Made by a program: the position numbers and the translations under genes | The notes under the pieces: model-generated | Database searches by the model: none | What the model saw: only the letters and a program-made list of their open reading frames with translations | What the model was told of the DNA's origin: nothing | In this document: positions 18,240 to 27,452 of the stretch, one piece after another | How the letters are laid out: each line of letters starts with the position of its first letter | How positions within the stretch are numbered: position 1 is the first letter of the stretch | Assembly (NCBI GenBank): GCA_003427395.1 | Contig: BFEA01000152.1 | Span: forward strand, 374,393-402,424 | DNA length: 28,032 nt | Source of the DNA: Chara braunii | Lineage: Eukaryota; Streptophyta; Charophyceae; Charales; Characeae | Direction of reading: 5' to 3'

Positions 18240-19570
18240 GAATTAATGATATTTAGGTATTTAAGAATTAGAGATTAGGAATTAGAACTTAAGGAAATAG
18301 CAGTGAAGAGATTCCAATTCTGGCAAGGTTCAGAATCTTGGAAATTACTAACTTAGGGATTCAAGATTTTAGAATTGAGACTAACATAACGACGGAATAG
18401 ACGGTGAATAGATCTCGACCACAGCAATGCGTATTTCAAAAAGGAAACAACAATTGTTAAAACTTAAAATTTAAAACCACTACCAAAAGGCGGAAACACA
18501 AGTGACATTGTCTTCAATCTGCAATGCCCGAAGAACCATGCGTATCGTGCTGATCAAGCCTCGTGCCAACGCCGTCCAGATCCTCCCCCGTACACGTCGT
18601 TTGTTTCAACTCGTCTTATACGTTTCTAGAGCAGATGATTGCTAATACTCCGCAAATATACCGTTCCGCTCGCCCTCCACTTCCATGTGATGTCGCCCCT
18701 CTACCTCGCTGGAACATCACCCTCGCCATGTGGCATAATAATCCCACATCAGTGGCGCACAAGGCATCTATCTCAAGGATAGCAACGGGTAAACCTCAGA
18801 GTTGCCAAGGTCACTCAAACTCTGCGATAACGGCACCTCCTCGCTCTCACCCTGCCAACCTGTGATGCAGGTAGACCTAAGCACAAAGCAGACCCCTGTG
18901 CTATAAGAAAGTCCAAGAAAATCAGCGGAGCACGAACGTCGGCTATTAGCTATCGCCATAGCTACACGTGATCAGACAAAACGGAGCTCCTTACCATGGC
19001 GTTTCCAACAGTTAAGAGGATCGTTCGTGCTGAGATGGCGGAACCCAGCCCGCCTCCCGATTACACCCTCGCTCCATAGCTGCGTTGGGTCGACCAAGCC
19101 TTGGCGGCGAATTGCACCGTTGCTCCTTCATGCCCAGTGACTTCGACCAGCCCCTAGTGTCACGCCTCCACTCCCGTTTGTGCGGCCGAGGCGCAGCGAT
19201 CCTGGTAGCGCTGCGCCTCAGTAGCAGTAAAATGTCATCACTTTCTAGTGCCCATCGGTGCGGCCTTTCAGAGGTCACTCTGCGTAGATTGACTGAACGC
19301 AAAAACCCTAGAACTTTCAGACGCGCCTGGTTGTCGGTGGTGAATCCTCATGTAGTGTAAGATTTGCACTTCCCCGTGCCTTACTGAGGCCGACGGCGAT
19401 TTAGCGATTGCCTTTATCGCTCTGATGTCATATGCACCATCCGAACCATTCCGCCAAGCCCATATTCGGATTTTCTTCGCCGAGGTCTGAAAACGGAACT
19501 TTCTTGGGAAATTTTAATTTACCGATTTTGCTATTCTTGTTGTATTCAGACGAAGACGGTAGCCACTCCC
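18240..19570. other. no gene recognised
   Basis: 18240-18500 is AT-rich with imperfect AGAATT(A/G)GAGATT repeats, as in an intron. 18560-19360 has frames of 90-100 codons on both strands without recognisable domains. Confidence 0.4.
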
Positions 19571-20370
19571 ACGGTGGTCGGTACACAAAACTGGTGCACG
19601 TATGAATTTAAAACTCAAAAAACTGGTGTGCACATATATGAATGTAAAGCAGGCAGCCAAGGAGTTTGTATCTCTAGAAAGTCAATCCAGTCTTCTGGGG
19701 GAGAAAAAGCAGGAAAAAGAGTTTTAAAGAACAGAGAAAAGAAAAGCCAAAAACAATTCCCTATAACACTTATGCATCACATGTGTGGCAGCAAGACAGT
19801 GTCCCTCTTCAGACAAACCATACAATTTTCCCTGGGAAAAAAAGGAAGTGAAGAAGAAAGAATTCAAAGAATTGAATCGAATATATCACATACATCTCAA
19901 AATTTCTCAAATGAGAGGCAGCATAACATTTTGCATCTCAAAACGAAGAGTGCCGTCTTATAAGAAGAAAGAATTCAGAAAAGAAGGGGAGGGGGCGGGG
20001 GGCCAGGGGAGGGGAGAGGGACAAAAAAGACAAGAGAGCATTTCATCCCATATGAGCTGAGCAATTGTTGAGTGACAAATCAAGAGGCAGTGCAGAGGTG
20101 GTGAGAAACTGAGGCAGAAGAACAGGAAAGAGTAAAGACATTTCGAGTAAGGCCCCAATGATGCTAGCAAGGTTCAGGCTAAGAGAGCACGTATATGGGC
20201 GATCTTATGACCAGGTACGGACATAGCACCAACGAATGGTGTTGAAAGCCTCAAACACTCACCAGACAGAGCTCCTAACCCCCGGACGAAACCTTAAGGC
20301 AAATAGAAGAGTCTAACAGACGACCTGAAGAGTTATTTGGAAATAGTATACCAAACGCGGACATGACCAA
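19571..20370. other. no gene recognised; purine-rich
   Basis: An A/G-rich plus strand, including a G-rich block near 19984-20020. The 129-codon frame at 19574-19963 reads as low-quality Lys/Ser sequence and is not called. Confidence 0.4.
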
Positions 20371-20470
20371 GTCCCTAAACCCTAAATCGAATACCCTAAG
20401 TTATAGACCCTAAACCCTAACCCTAGAACCTAAGCCCTAAACCCTAGACTTTGGACCCTAAACCGTAAAC
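20371..20470 (+). repeat. degenerate interstitial telomere-type repeats
   Basis: CCCTAAA, CCCTAA and variants occur about ten times in 100 bases, irregularly spaced and mutated. This is the C-strand of the plant telomere unit TTTAGGG. It is too degenerate to be a telomere end and is internal on both sides. Confidence 0.8.
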
Positions 20471-20950
20471 TGCGAAGATTCCTGAGCTATAATATTGATG
20501 AAAAACACCTAAACCCTGTAAAGCCCCAGCAAGACCCAAAGCACATGGAGTGATTAATAGCAGCTACTCTAAACCACACTACAGGTGCTGCCTAAAGAAA
20601 AAAGAATTTCAATGATGCACAGATCATCCTCATTTTTCGTCAAATGCTGCTAACAAAGATCTCACTTGTCCATTGCATCTTCAGTCTTGTGGCTGTTTTC
20701 CAGACCAGAAAACACTCCAGCACACAAGCACATGTGTGACCTCTTTGTGGATGAGATTCGAGCATGCGCATACATAAGAGGTCCTGCTTTGCAGGCAATA
20801 CGCTCTATGTGTTATATACATTCTACACACATGCACACACGTGCATACACACACACTTTTGTAATATACAAAGAACTTTCCTTCTTGCTGCTTGTTGAAC
20901 GGAAGTAATTTCAGAATGATCATAGAAGCAAAATTCACTAGAAAAAGCAA

Positions 20951-21145
20951 TTATGTACACTGCACTAGTTGCCTCAGAAAATCAGACATCAGTTGATCCC
21001 TCAACCGTCTCAACATCATTGCGAAGCACACATTTCTTGACATAAATACCAGCAAACAGAAACAACAAACTGAAAACAAAAGGCGCACACTCCATAATGA
21101 ATTGCTGCCGTCGTATTCGAGGAGAAATCGGACACCGCCCATACT
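20951..21145 (-). CDS. possible terminal exon of the ankyrin gene
   Basis: On the minus strand GGCATTTGCAG (acceptor ending about 21146) is followed by T and then an open frame: MGGVRFLLEYDGSNSLW resembles the second helix and loop of an ankyrin repeat. It runs on to MLRRLRDQLMSDFLRQLVQC and a stop at 20951. The middle part (VCCFCLLVF) looks less natural and could be an intron. Phase does not join directly to the 24160-24062 exon, so at least one more exon would be needed. Confidence 0.3.
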   Translation of the reverse strand, partial: SMGGVRFLLEYDGSNSLWSVRLLFSVCCFCLLVFMSRNVCFAMMLRRLRDQLMSDFLRQLVQCT

Positions 21146-21156
21146 GCAAATGCCAA

Positions 21157-21206
<50 letters not shown>
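21157..21206. repeat. (CA)n microsatellite
   Basis: About 50 bases of CA dinucleotides; the mirrored cysteine-valine runs on the minus strand are not protein. Confidence 0.97.
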
Positions 21207-21209
<3 letters not shown>

Positions 21210-21349
21210 CGAACATGACAACACACACATGCAGAGTAAGCACAATACCACTGCAGCAGCCAATATGGCACGGTTATTATCAGCAGAATTACTACTACCA
21301 AAGTCATTACCAGAGCAAGCACTAGTGCAGTTGTAATTACTAATTAGTA

Positions 21350-21500
21350 CTGTTCGTTACTGTTTGTTACTGTTTGTTACTTCGTTACTGTTTGTTACTT
21401 TGTTACTGTTTGTTACTTTGTTACTGTTTGTTACTGTTTGTTCCTGTTTGTTCCTGTTTGTTCCTGTTTGTTCCTGTTTGTTACTGTTTGTTACTGTTTG
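21350..21500 (+). repeat. 10-bp minisatellite GTTTGTTACT
   Basis: Some fifteen tandem units of GTTTGTTACT with a central run of the variant GTTTGTTCCT and two shortened units near the start. Confidence 0.95.
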
Positions 21501-21942
21501 CAAACTTCCCATTCCTACAATGACAGTTGCTAATATCTTGGTATCATTATTACAATTATAAATTACAATTGAATAATTTAAATTTATTTTACTTATTGCA
21601 ACAAAGTTGAACAAACTCAAACAGTCCCTACAAGGAAGTCTCCTGAATGTAACGCGTACGTCTAGGATTCAAGTTTTCCTAAAAACCATTTTTTTCCTGA
21701 AAGTCGTTCCATTGAATCCATTTTGTCTGAATAGAACACGAACACTTCAAATAAACCACATATTGGTCATGTTCGAATGGACAGCATACTCTGAATTTTG
21801 AAAGTTGAAAAACTTGCTATATATAATATTTAATATTGCAAATTTGCAATCTTAATTTGTATGCAATCCCACATCACAACACTCTCTTTTAACAAAATAT
21901 CATACTAAGGCACTTATGTTCACTTGTGACACATTCTCTCTT

Positions 21943-21953
21943 TTACACACACA

Positions 21954-21985
<32 letters not shown>
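21943..21985. repeat. (CA)n microsatellite
   Basis: CA dinucleotides with one CAAACA interruption. Confidence 0.95.
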
Positions 21986-21987
<2 letters not shown>

Positions 21988-22424
21988 CATTCTTCCTCAC
22001 GCTACAGCATAATGTGTGAGACTAAAGCAATTATGCACGAAAGAGATTCTTATCCACACACAGCACACACACACAGACATTCTCTCTCAGTCCTTGTGGC
22101 TGCTTCTCTCTAGGATTGCTTGCACAGCCTTTTGTTTTCTCTCTCTCCACCTCTACCTCTCTTTCATCTCTCTATCACTCACACATAACATGCGATGAAA
22201 AGAGTGTTGATACATATACAAGCACTTCAAGATGTGGTCATGCAGCATTATCACAGCTTATGAGATGTGGCCAAGAAAGCATGAAAATCTGAAACAAGGT
22301 GGCTTCAGAACTGAGCCCACCCCTCACCAGCTGATTTTGCAGCTACGAAAAGTTGGTCCCCAACTCATATGCATTCTTAACAAATAGCACGCATGCAATG
22401 CCTTCTGTTATGTAAAGAAAATAC

Positions 22425-22455
22425 GCCTTATCGTCGGGTGAAGAAGGTAGCACAG
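22425..22455 (-). mobile_element. MITE family C, single end
   Basis: On the minus strand GCTACCTTCTTCACCCGACG then ATAAGGCGTATTTT matches the terminal inverted repeat of the complete element at 24670-24781. The partner end is missing. Confidence 0.5.
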
Positions 22456-22528
22456 TTACAATTTACAGTTACGGTTAGTACAAACGGTTACCCCAATGGT
22501 AAACATCTGGAACACTACATCAATCAAA

Positions 22529-22768
22529 CCACCAATGCATTTCCCAGCCATTTTTCTAGAGTCTCGGTGTGCATGCAGCCGCGACTCTTGGGAAGTACTG
22601 CGGTGCCATTTCGCTGGATATCCATCCAGGCGAAACAAGTCGCATGCGGGGCCCGTTTTGCCTGGATGGATATCCAGTGAAACGGCATCCCGGGAAGTAT
22701 TTTTCCGAGAGTCGCGGCTGCATGCATGCCGCGACTCTGAAAAACTGCCTGGGAAGCGTACTGGTGGT
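22529..22768. mobile_element. foldback MITE family B, complete copy
   Basis: Arms of about 110 bases pair over most of their length. Tips are ACCACCA(A/G)T; then come TTCCCAG, GCATGCAGCCGCGACTCT, a G(C/A)(G/C)TGCC(A/G)TTTC block and TGGATATCCATCCAGGC, which is itself palindromic. The centre is a short GTCGCATGCGGGGCCC. Four-base TCAA flanks lie on both sides (22525-22528, 22769-22772), which may be a target duplication but are short. There is no coding capacity. Confidence 0.8.
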
Positions 22769-22844
22769 TCAAGGACACGCAATTCAAACACCATCAAGCA
22801 CATTTACTGTAACTTTCGCAATTTACGCACTGCCAAACACTGTC

Positions 22845-23126
22845 TACAGTCAACCACTGTCAGCCACCGTCAAACATTGTCAAACACTGTTAACAGTGTT
22901 AAAGACTTTCAAGCACTGTCAAACACTGTGAAACACTGCCTTCGAAACACTACCAAAGACTGTCAAACACTGTCAAGGACTTTGAAGCACAGACAAACAC
23001 TGTGAAACACTGTCTGCGAGACACTGTCAAACACTGTCAAACACTGTCAAACACTGTCAAACACTGTCAAACACTGTCAAACACTGTCAAACAGTCTTCC
23101 GACACTGCCAAACACTGTCAAACACT
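22845..23126 (+). repeat. 10-bp minisatellite AAACACTGTC
   Basis: Tandem AAACACTGTC units, perfect over about 80 bases near 23010-23090 and variable (AAGCACTGTC, AACCACTGTC, AGACTTTC) elsewhere. More units of the same satellite resume at 23676-23740 and 23883-23905, beyond the inserted elements. Confidence 0.95.
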
Positions 23127-23130
23127 GAAA

Positions 23131-23145
23131 AACCACCAGTACCTT
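23131..23145 (+). repeat. target-site duplication, left
   Basis: AACCACCAGTACCTT is repeated exactly at 23531-23545, flanking the retroposon. The duplicated site is itself the tip of a family B MITE. Confidence 0.88.
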
Positions 23146-23530
23146 CCTTTTTTCTTTTTTTTTTTTCCCCTACGGGCCCTACCCTATTTTCTTCTCTCTT
23201 GCTTCACACTAGCTACTCATATCCATGCCTTACCCACAAGACCTACAAGACAGACGACAACATCGGACACAAGACCAACCACTGGCAACCAGGGAGATCG
23301 AGGGTCCAAGACTAGAGGCTAAGGCACAGGGTCTAAGGTCACCTGCTAAGAAGTCAGCCTTAAATCTACCAACTGTGCCTGAGCTATCCTAAGGTTATGG
23401 GCCTATTCCTACCTCGCTCTGTTCTGTGCGGGGAGCAGAACCCAAGATCCTAACACCTGGCACGGGCTGGAAAATGAGGCAAAACTTGCACAACCAGCCA
23501 GGAGGGACAAGCTGACTTTCTCAGTTGGTG
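23146..23530 (-). mobile_element. retroposon with poly-A tail and 15-bp target duplication
   Basis: On the plus strand it begins CCTTTTTTCTTTTTTTTTTT, the complement of an A-rich tail, and is bounded by exact 15-bp duplications. At 385 bases it has no reading frame worth calling. On the minus strand a GGGTTCTGCTCCCC lies where a degenerate pol III B box could be, but no clear A box was found. Its tail, AGAGAGAAGAAAATAG, resembles the GAGAGAAGAATATAG 3' end of the S1-related retroposons. It is either a SINE or a retrocopied transcript. Confidence 0.75.
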
Positions 23531-23545
23531 AACCACCAGTACCTT
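23531..23545 (+). repeat. target-site duplication, right
   Basis: Exact copy of 23131-23145. Confidence 0.88.
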
Positions 23546-24061
23546 TCTCATATATCGCCCACGGGAACGAGTGTAAGCGTTTCGACTCGGCTGAATTGGG
23601 GCGCTATGGTAGTGGCCCGTTCATCCTTCGAAAGTCGCGGCCACATGCCGGTGACTCTCGGAGGTACTGATGGTTTAAACACTGTCAAACACACTGTCAA
23701 CCACTCTGCCAATCAGTGTCTGTCGAACACTGGGCCTCGCTGCACTACTCTCCACATGCACAAAATATAAAAAAATATATGGCGGTGCATCTTCCCGTGT
23801 TCTAGCGGATGATTCATTCTCATTTTGCACATTTGGTGAGTAGTGGAGCGAGGGGCCCACTGCCGGTCAAAAAATGTCGATCACTGTCAAACATTGTCAA
23901 GCACAATATTATGACTTTGGCTGAAGGATTGCTGAGGTGGACATAATGATAGTGCTTGAGGAAACATTTTCAACTTCACGTTTCCTCGAAAACTTTGCAA
24001 CGTACTGTATTTGACGAGCTCAACAACAAAAAAATCTACCATCGATCGTCTTAACACTCAC

Positions 24062-24160
24062 CACATCAACGGCTCTTGTATCCGCCCCGTGTCTCACAAG
24101 AAGATCATACATTCGGCTTGTGAGGAATGTGCTTGCAATATGCAGTGGAGTTGTGCCCAT
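24062..24160 (-). CDS. ankyrin-repeat exon (one complete repeat)
   Basis: The exon is 99 bases, exactly 33 codons, the length of one ankyrin repeat. It reads MGTTPLHIASTFLTSRMYD then LLVRHGADTRAVDV, with the hallmark TPLHIA at the start of helix 1, LL near the end of helix 2 and HGAD in the loop. The acceptor is TCTGTAACAG|ATGG and the donor GATGTG|GTGAGT; both match plant consensus well and are phase 0. Ankyrin repeats mediate protein-protein contacts. The frame has no stop or indel, so the exon appears intact. It lies on the same strand as the ankyrin exon at 26586-26732, about 2.4 kb away, and is probably part of the same gene. Confidence 0.8.
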
Positions 24161-24405
24161 CTGTTACAGATGAATACAGAGAGAAGGATTAGTTATGCAG
24201 GTGTTTTCCTTTCCTTTAACCTCCACCCCTCCCCCTCCTCTTTTCCTTCTTTCCTCCTTTCCCTCCGTCATCTCGACGTTTCCCTACGATAATACAATGA
24301 GCTTTTACATCTCTGGTGCTCAGAGAGAACATGCATCTGTGTTACAACATGGTGTGTCCATCACCGGACCAAAGCATGAATTCTCCGCCATCACGTGAGC
24401 AAAAC

Positions 24406-24417
24406 GACTCATGAGAC
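24406..24417 (+). repeat. imperfect target-site duplication, left (SINE S2)
   Basis: GACTCATGAGAC corresponds to GACTCGTGAGTC at 24579-24590 with two differences, at the outer edges of the S2 SINE. Confidence 0.6.
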
Positions 24418-24577
24418 CAACGGGCTTAGCTCCGTTGGTACACCCATGAACTGTTGAAATGCAGACCCGAATTCGAATCCACATGGAACCAGATGAACAA
24501 TATTCCTGGGGCCTGTCAGTTTCATGATCATACCTCAAGGCTGTCGCCTTTTGGGAAAAATTCAAAAAAATAAAAAA
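24418..24577 (+). mobile_element. tRNA-derived SINE, second family (S2)
   Basis: The head has a pol III A box (TTAGCTCCGTTGGTA) and B box (GAATTCGAATCC) at tRNA spacing. It differs from the S1 head in anticodon region and body. It ends in AAAAATTCAAAAAAATAAAA. Length is about 160 bases and imperfect 12-13 bp duplications flank it. It inserted in an ankyrin gene intron, in the opposite orientation to the gene. Confidence 0.78.
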
Positions 24578-24669
24578 TGACTCGTGAGTCACAAAGGAGG
24601 GAAAACAACGAGAAGATGTCAAAGACATTATACACAAAAGAAAGGTGTTGATCTCTGAAACATGGGGGC

Positions 24670-24781
24670 TACCGTCTTCACCCGAATAGAACGCCCAGTC
24701 ATTAAAGCCATATTTGGTGCAATTTTCAGTCTACATACAGCAATAATGACCGGGCGTTCTATTCAGGTGAAGACGGCAGTA
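24670..24781. mobile_element. MITE family C, complete copy, TA-flanked
   Basis: Terminal inverted repeats of about 36 bases (ACCGTCTTCACCCGAATAGA then ACGCCCAGTCATTA, and the near-complement at the right end) enclose about 40 bases. Each tip touches a TA, consistent with a Tc1/mariner or pogo-like target. The right tip has two extra bases. Total about 112 bases, non-coding. Related single ends lie at 22425 and 26138. Confidence 0.82.
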
Positions 24782-24865
24782 CAGCAACAGGTTGGGACAG
24801 AGGTCCAGGTTGAATGGAGAATGATCCAACAGGGAACGTAGAATGGCCCAGAGAAAGCAGACAAA

Positions 24866-25060
24866 TCAAGGAGTTTTGTCAGGAAAAGTGTGCTGCCTGA
24901 TAGCCAACTGCCAGACTGAAGCAGACACATCAAGGAGTCTTAATAGAGAACTGCCTGATAGGACCTTATGGAATTCTACGCAAGAAGTCAGCAAGACACA
25001 CAGCTCAAGAGTGAAAAGCATTAGATCATCTTCCTTAGCCAAAAGAAAGGAGCAAACAGG
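24866..25060 (-). CDS. possible exon, unidentified
   Basis: On the minus strand an open stretch encodes KEDDLMLFTLELCVLLTSCV then EFHKVLSGSSLLRLLDVSAS, following a pyrimidine-rich TCCTTTCTTTTGGCTAAG that could be an acceptor. Leu-rich helices would suit a helical repeat protein, and it lies between two ankyrin exons on the same strand. It has no ankyrin consensus. AAGCAGACA(A/C)ATCAAGGAGT occurs twice within it (24857-24876 and 24919-24938), arguing for a DNA-level repeat instead. Confidence 0.2.
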   Translation of the reverse strand, partial: PVCSFLLAKEDDLMLFTLELCVLLTSCVEFHKVLSGSSLLRLLDVSASVWQLAIRQHTFPDKTP

Positions 25061-25166
25061 AAAGCAGTTTCCGTAGGAATAGTCACTTCTCTGCTTGCTT
25101 CTAAAGATGACATCAGGCAACCTGCTCTCACGCAGAGAGGCTCAAGATTGACTATGTTCTGTCTGT

Positions 25167-25190
25167 TTTTTTTTTTTTTTTTTTTTTTTT
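25167..25190. repeat. poly-T tract
   Basis: About 24 T; possible tail of a minus-strand retroposon, but the adjacent sequence is not shared with the other elements in the window. Confidence 0.85.
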
Positions 25191-25689
25191 CATTGACAAC
25201 AAGAAGCAGGACAAAAAGGTAGGGAAAAAAGAAAACAAGAACTGCACAGAGACTCCAAGACAGGAAGTGAATAATGAATGTGGAACAGTAGTACCAACGC
25301 AGGGCGGTCAAATTTCATTGTGGTTGACGAGCGCAGGGAGTGCATATGTGTGCTTGTGCACGCATGTCTATACGTGTGCCTGTGCACACATGTCTATGCT
25401 TGTGCCTGTGTTCTTAAATAATAAGTAATTACTAATTAGTAATTAACAAAAAAAACAGAACCCATTCCATAAACCAATTGTTATCTACTATCTAGTTCAT
25501 TAGAGTGCCGCAGGATGTAAACGCCTATACTGATAGTGAGGAGAGTTCTATTACTAACGCAAAGGAAACTCCATCAATCCTATAGCTCTTAGCAAAGTGC
25601 AAGCCATGCAAATGTAGTACGCCTGTCTTCAAAAGCACACTTGCACTTTCTTACATGGCAAAGCTCAGTGTAAGAGACAGGCCTCACTG

Positions 25690-25860
25690 GAGCTATGTTC
25701 ATGCCATGTTCATGCTGCTATGTCCGTGCTATGTTCATGCTATGTTCATGCTATGTTCATGCTATGTTCATGATTTCCTAGCATGAACATGAACATAGCA
25801 CCAATGGGGCCTATGTTCATGCTTTCCTAGCATGAACATGAACATAGCATCAATGGGGCC
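25690..25860 (+). repeat. CTATGTTCATG tandem and inverted repeats
   Basis: CTATGTTCATG and near-copies are repeated in tandem (25694-25771), then a 51-base unit with CTATGTTCATG, TTTCCTAGCATGAACATGAA and CATAGCA...CAATGGGGC occurs twice (about 25761 and 25812). Within each unit TATGTTCATG and CATGAACATA form a hairpin. Confidence 0.92.
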
Positions 25861-26137
25861 TGGCCCTAAGTGTGAAGTCCTGAGAGTAGAAAAGAATGGA
25901 GAAAACATGGTGTTCAAAATAGACAGCAGCCTCAATAGCAAGTAACTCCAGACCTGCAACCAAAGCAAGGCAGTTTTGACTTGTCAAACAGGTTTGACCC
26001 TTAAGACAGGTTCTGACAGAGTCCTTCAACATGAATCTACAGCTTGCCAAAGGCTGTGGACCCTGTGACGAACTAACTTCTTCCGCCAAATGCTCATTAT
26101 CGCTGTATCTAGACTGAATGGTAGTCCAGCTACAGGG

Positions 26138-26175
26138 TAAAATGACCGTGTGTCCTACTCGGGGGAAGACAGTAG
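26138..26175 (-). mobile_element. MITE family C, single end
   Basis: On the minus strand CTACTGTCTTCCCCCGAGTA followed by GGACACACGGTCATTTT is a diverged copy of the family C terminal repeat. The other end was not found. Confidence 0.55.
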
Positions 26176-26212
26176 CTCCCATATAGGGAAGATTTCCATA
26201 AGGTTCCAGTGG

Positions 26213-26475
26213 TCAAACCAGAGGCAGCAAAAGAGGAATACTAGAAGAGATATGAAGAGAACAGGGAGGAGGGATAAAGGCAGACAGAAAGAGGGGGAAG
26301 AGAGATGAACAGGAAGAGTGAAAAGAGATAGACGAGGGAGAGGGCAAGTAGAGCGAGATAGAGAAGGAGACCGAGAAGGGGCAAAGAGCGCGAGATGCAG
26401 AGGAAGGGCAAGGCGTAGAGGAAGAATTGAGAGGAAGATAGCGAGGGAGAGAGAGACAGGCAGAGGTGATCACTG
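26213..26475. repeat. long purine-rich (polypurine) strand asymmetry
   Basis: For about 260 bases the plus strand is overwhelmingly A and G (GAGGAAGGG, GAGAGAGAGAC, AAAGAGGG) without a fixed unit. It is a pyrimidine tract on the ankyrin gene's strand, just downstream of the exon ending at 26586. The Ser/Leu-rich frames it creates are not protein. Confidence 0.85.
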
Positions 26476-26585
26476 AAGCTCTCCATGTGTAAGGCATATA
26501 AGAATATCAACCAGAGCCATGACGAATAGTTCCTTGCAGGCAGGGACAGCAAATTAAAAGGGGCGAGGATCTCCGAGAAACCTAC

Positions 26586-26732
26586 ACAATCCGCTGAATT
26601 GATATCCACTTGATGAATTCGGCACCTATAGCGCCGGCATTCACGGCAGGACATGCTCCGGTACGTCACCAGGTATTTCACAACGTTATACCACCCTTGA
26701 CCGACTGCTCCATGAAGTGGGGACTGGCCATC
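26586..26732 (-). CDS. ankyrin-repeat exon
   Basis: The 147-base exon (49 codons) reads DGQSPLHGAVGQGWYNVVKY, LVTYRSMSCRECRRYR and CRIHQVDINSADC. SPLHGAV is helix 1 and NVVKYLV helix 2 of an ankyrin repeat, and VDINSADC is the finger leading to a next repeat (usual form V(D/N)xxDxxGxTPLH). A Cys/Arg-rich insertion (MSCRECRRYRCR) lengthens the loop. Acceptor: TTTTTGGTGCAG|GATGG; donor: GATTGT|GTAGGT, phase 0. The frame also runs upstream to an ATG at 26762, so this could instead be a first exon (MVLGVQFLVQ...). Confidence 0.72.
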
Positions 26733-27028
26733 CTGCACCAAAAATTGCACACCAAGCACCATTGGACGGTTCGAGGAGTAAACCAGTTAATAACTTGTTC
26801 TACACACAACAAAGTTCGAAAGTAATTTAGTAAATTACTAAATTTACTTTTTTTTTTTTGCATGGCTAATCATTTGGTGAAGGATTCCATTTTCGAATGC
26901 GCAAGCACAAGAAACTGCACATCAAACAACAATATAATGATCCATGAAATTTCACACACACGGGCATTTTTGCCATGAATGCAATGCAATCCGGCAGCCA
27001 ATCAGTTGGTTGAAATGAGAGTACTTGC

Positions 27029-27129
27029 CCTTTCCTCTTCACTGCCTTTGCAGGTGATAGCTTCTCAAGTCCATTCACATTCGCAACTCGATAGCCTAAC
27101 ACCTCCAACCCTGGTCTCAGCGCGTTCAG
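27029..27129 (-). CDS. possible upstream exon of the ankyrin gene
   Basis: A strong acceptor (AGCCTCTCTTTTTACAG) ends at 27130; the open frame after it reads LNALRPGLEVLGYRVANVNG then LEKLSPAKAVKRKG. A GC-type donor, AGG|GCAAGT, would end the exon at 27029. The peptide looks natural, but the resulting phase does not join directly to the exon at 26732, so an intervening exon or a different 3' end would be required. Confidence 0.3.
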
Positions 27130-27329
27130 CTGTAAAAAGAGAGGCTAATAAAGCATCAGCAAGAGTAGAAGGTTGGCCCAGGGAATAATATGCACTGCGA
27201 ATGAGCAGCAGTGCCACAGATGTTGAAAGAAGCACAAGATTATCTGCTTTCGACCAGAGGGAGGGGAGGCAGACAGGAGACAAATGAACAGAAAAACAAG
27301 CGTACTGGCAAATGTGAAAACAGGCATGA

Positions 27330-27400
27330 GGAAGGGAAGTACGACGTTGTTGCTGACGCGCTCTCATGCAGATCTGACTTCTTTGGAGTGATTGTAACTT
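27330..27400 (+). pseudogene. possible Ty3/gypsy RNase H scrap
   Basis: The plus-strand frame reads EEGKYDVVADALSCRSDF, close to the GKxNVVADALSR motif that ends the RNase H domain of Ty3/gypsy polyproteins. Nothing else of the domain is recognisable on either side, so this may be a tiny relic or coincidence. Confidence 0.3.
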
Positions 27401-27452
27401 TTACTTGGATGTTGGAAAAGATCCACTTGAGAAGATGTAGGAACTGTAGCAT

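Larger units (their letters stand above)
23132..23674. mobile_element. MITE family B copy, split by a retroposon
   Basis: The left tip ACCACCAGTACC is at 23132, duplicated at 23532 by the later insertion. The right tip GGTACTGATGGT ends at 23674. Near the right end AAAGTCGCGGCCACATGCCG and TGACTCTCGG match, in diverged form, the arm of the intact copy at 22529-22768. Both outer flanks are minisatellite sequence, so this MITE probably inserted in the AAACACTGTC array. Confidence 0.65.

Noticed and set aside
20371-20470. A telomere end
   Set aside because: The CCCTAAA units are degenerate, few and internal to ordinary sequence.
22845-23126. CRISPR-like array from the regular CACTGTCAAA repeats
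   Set aside because: The unit is 10 bp without spacers, in a eukaryotic context; it is a minisatellite.
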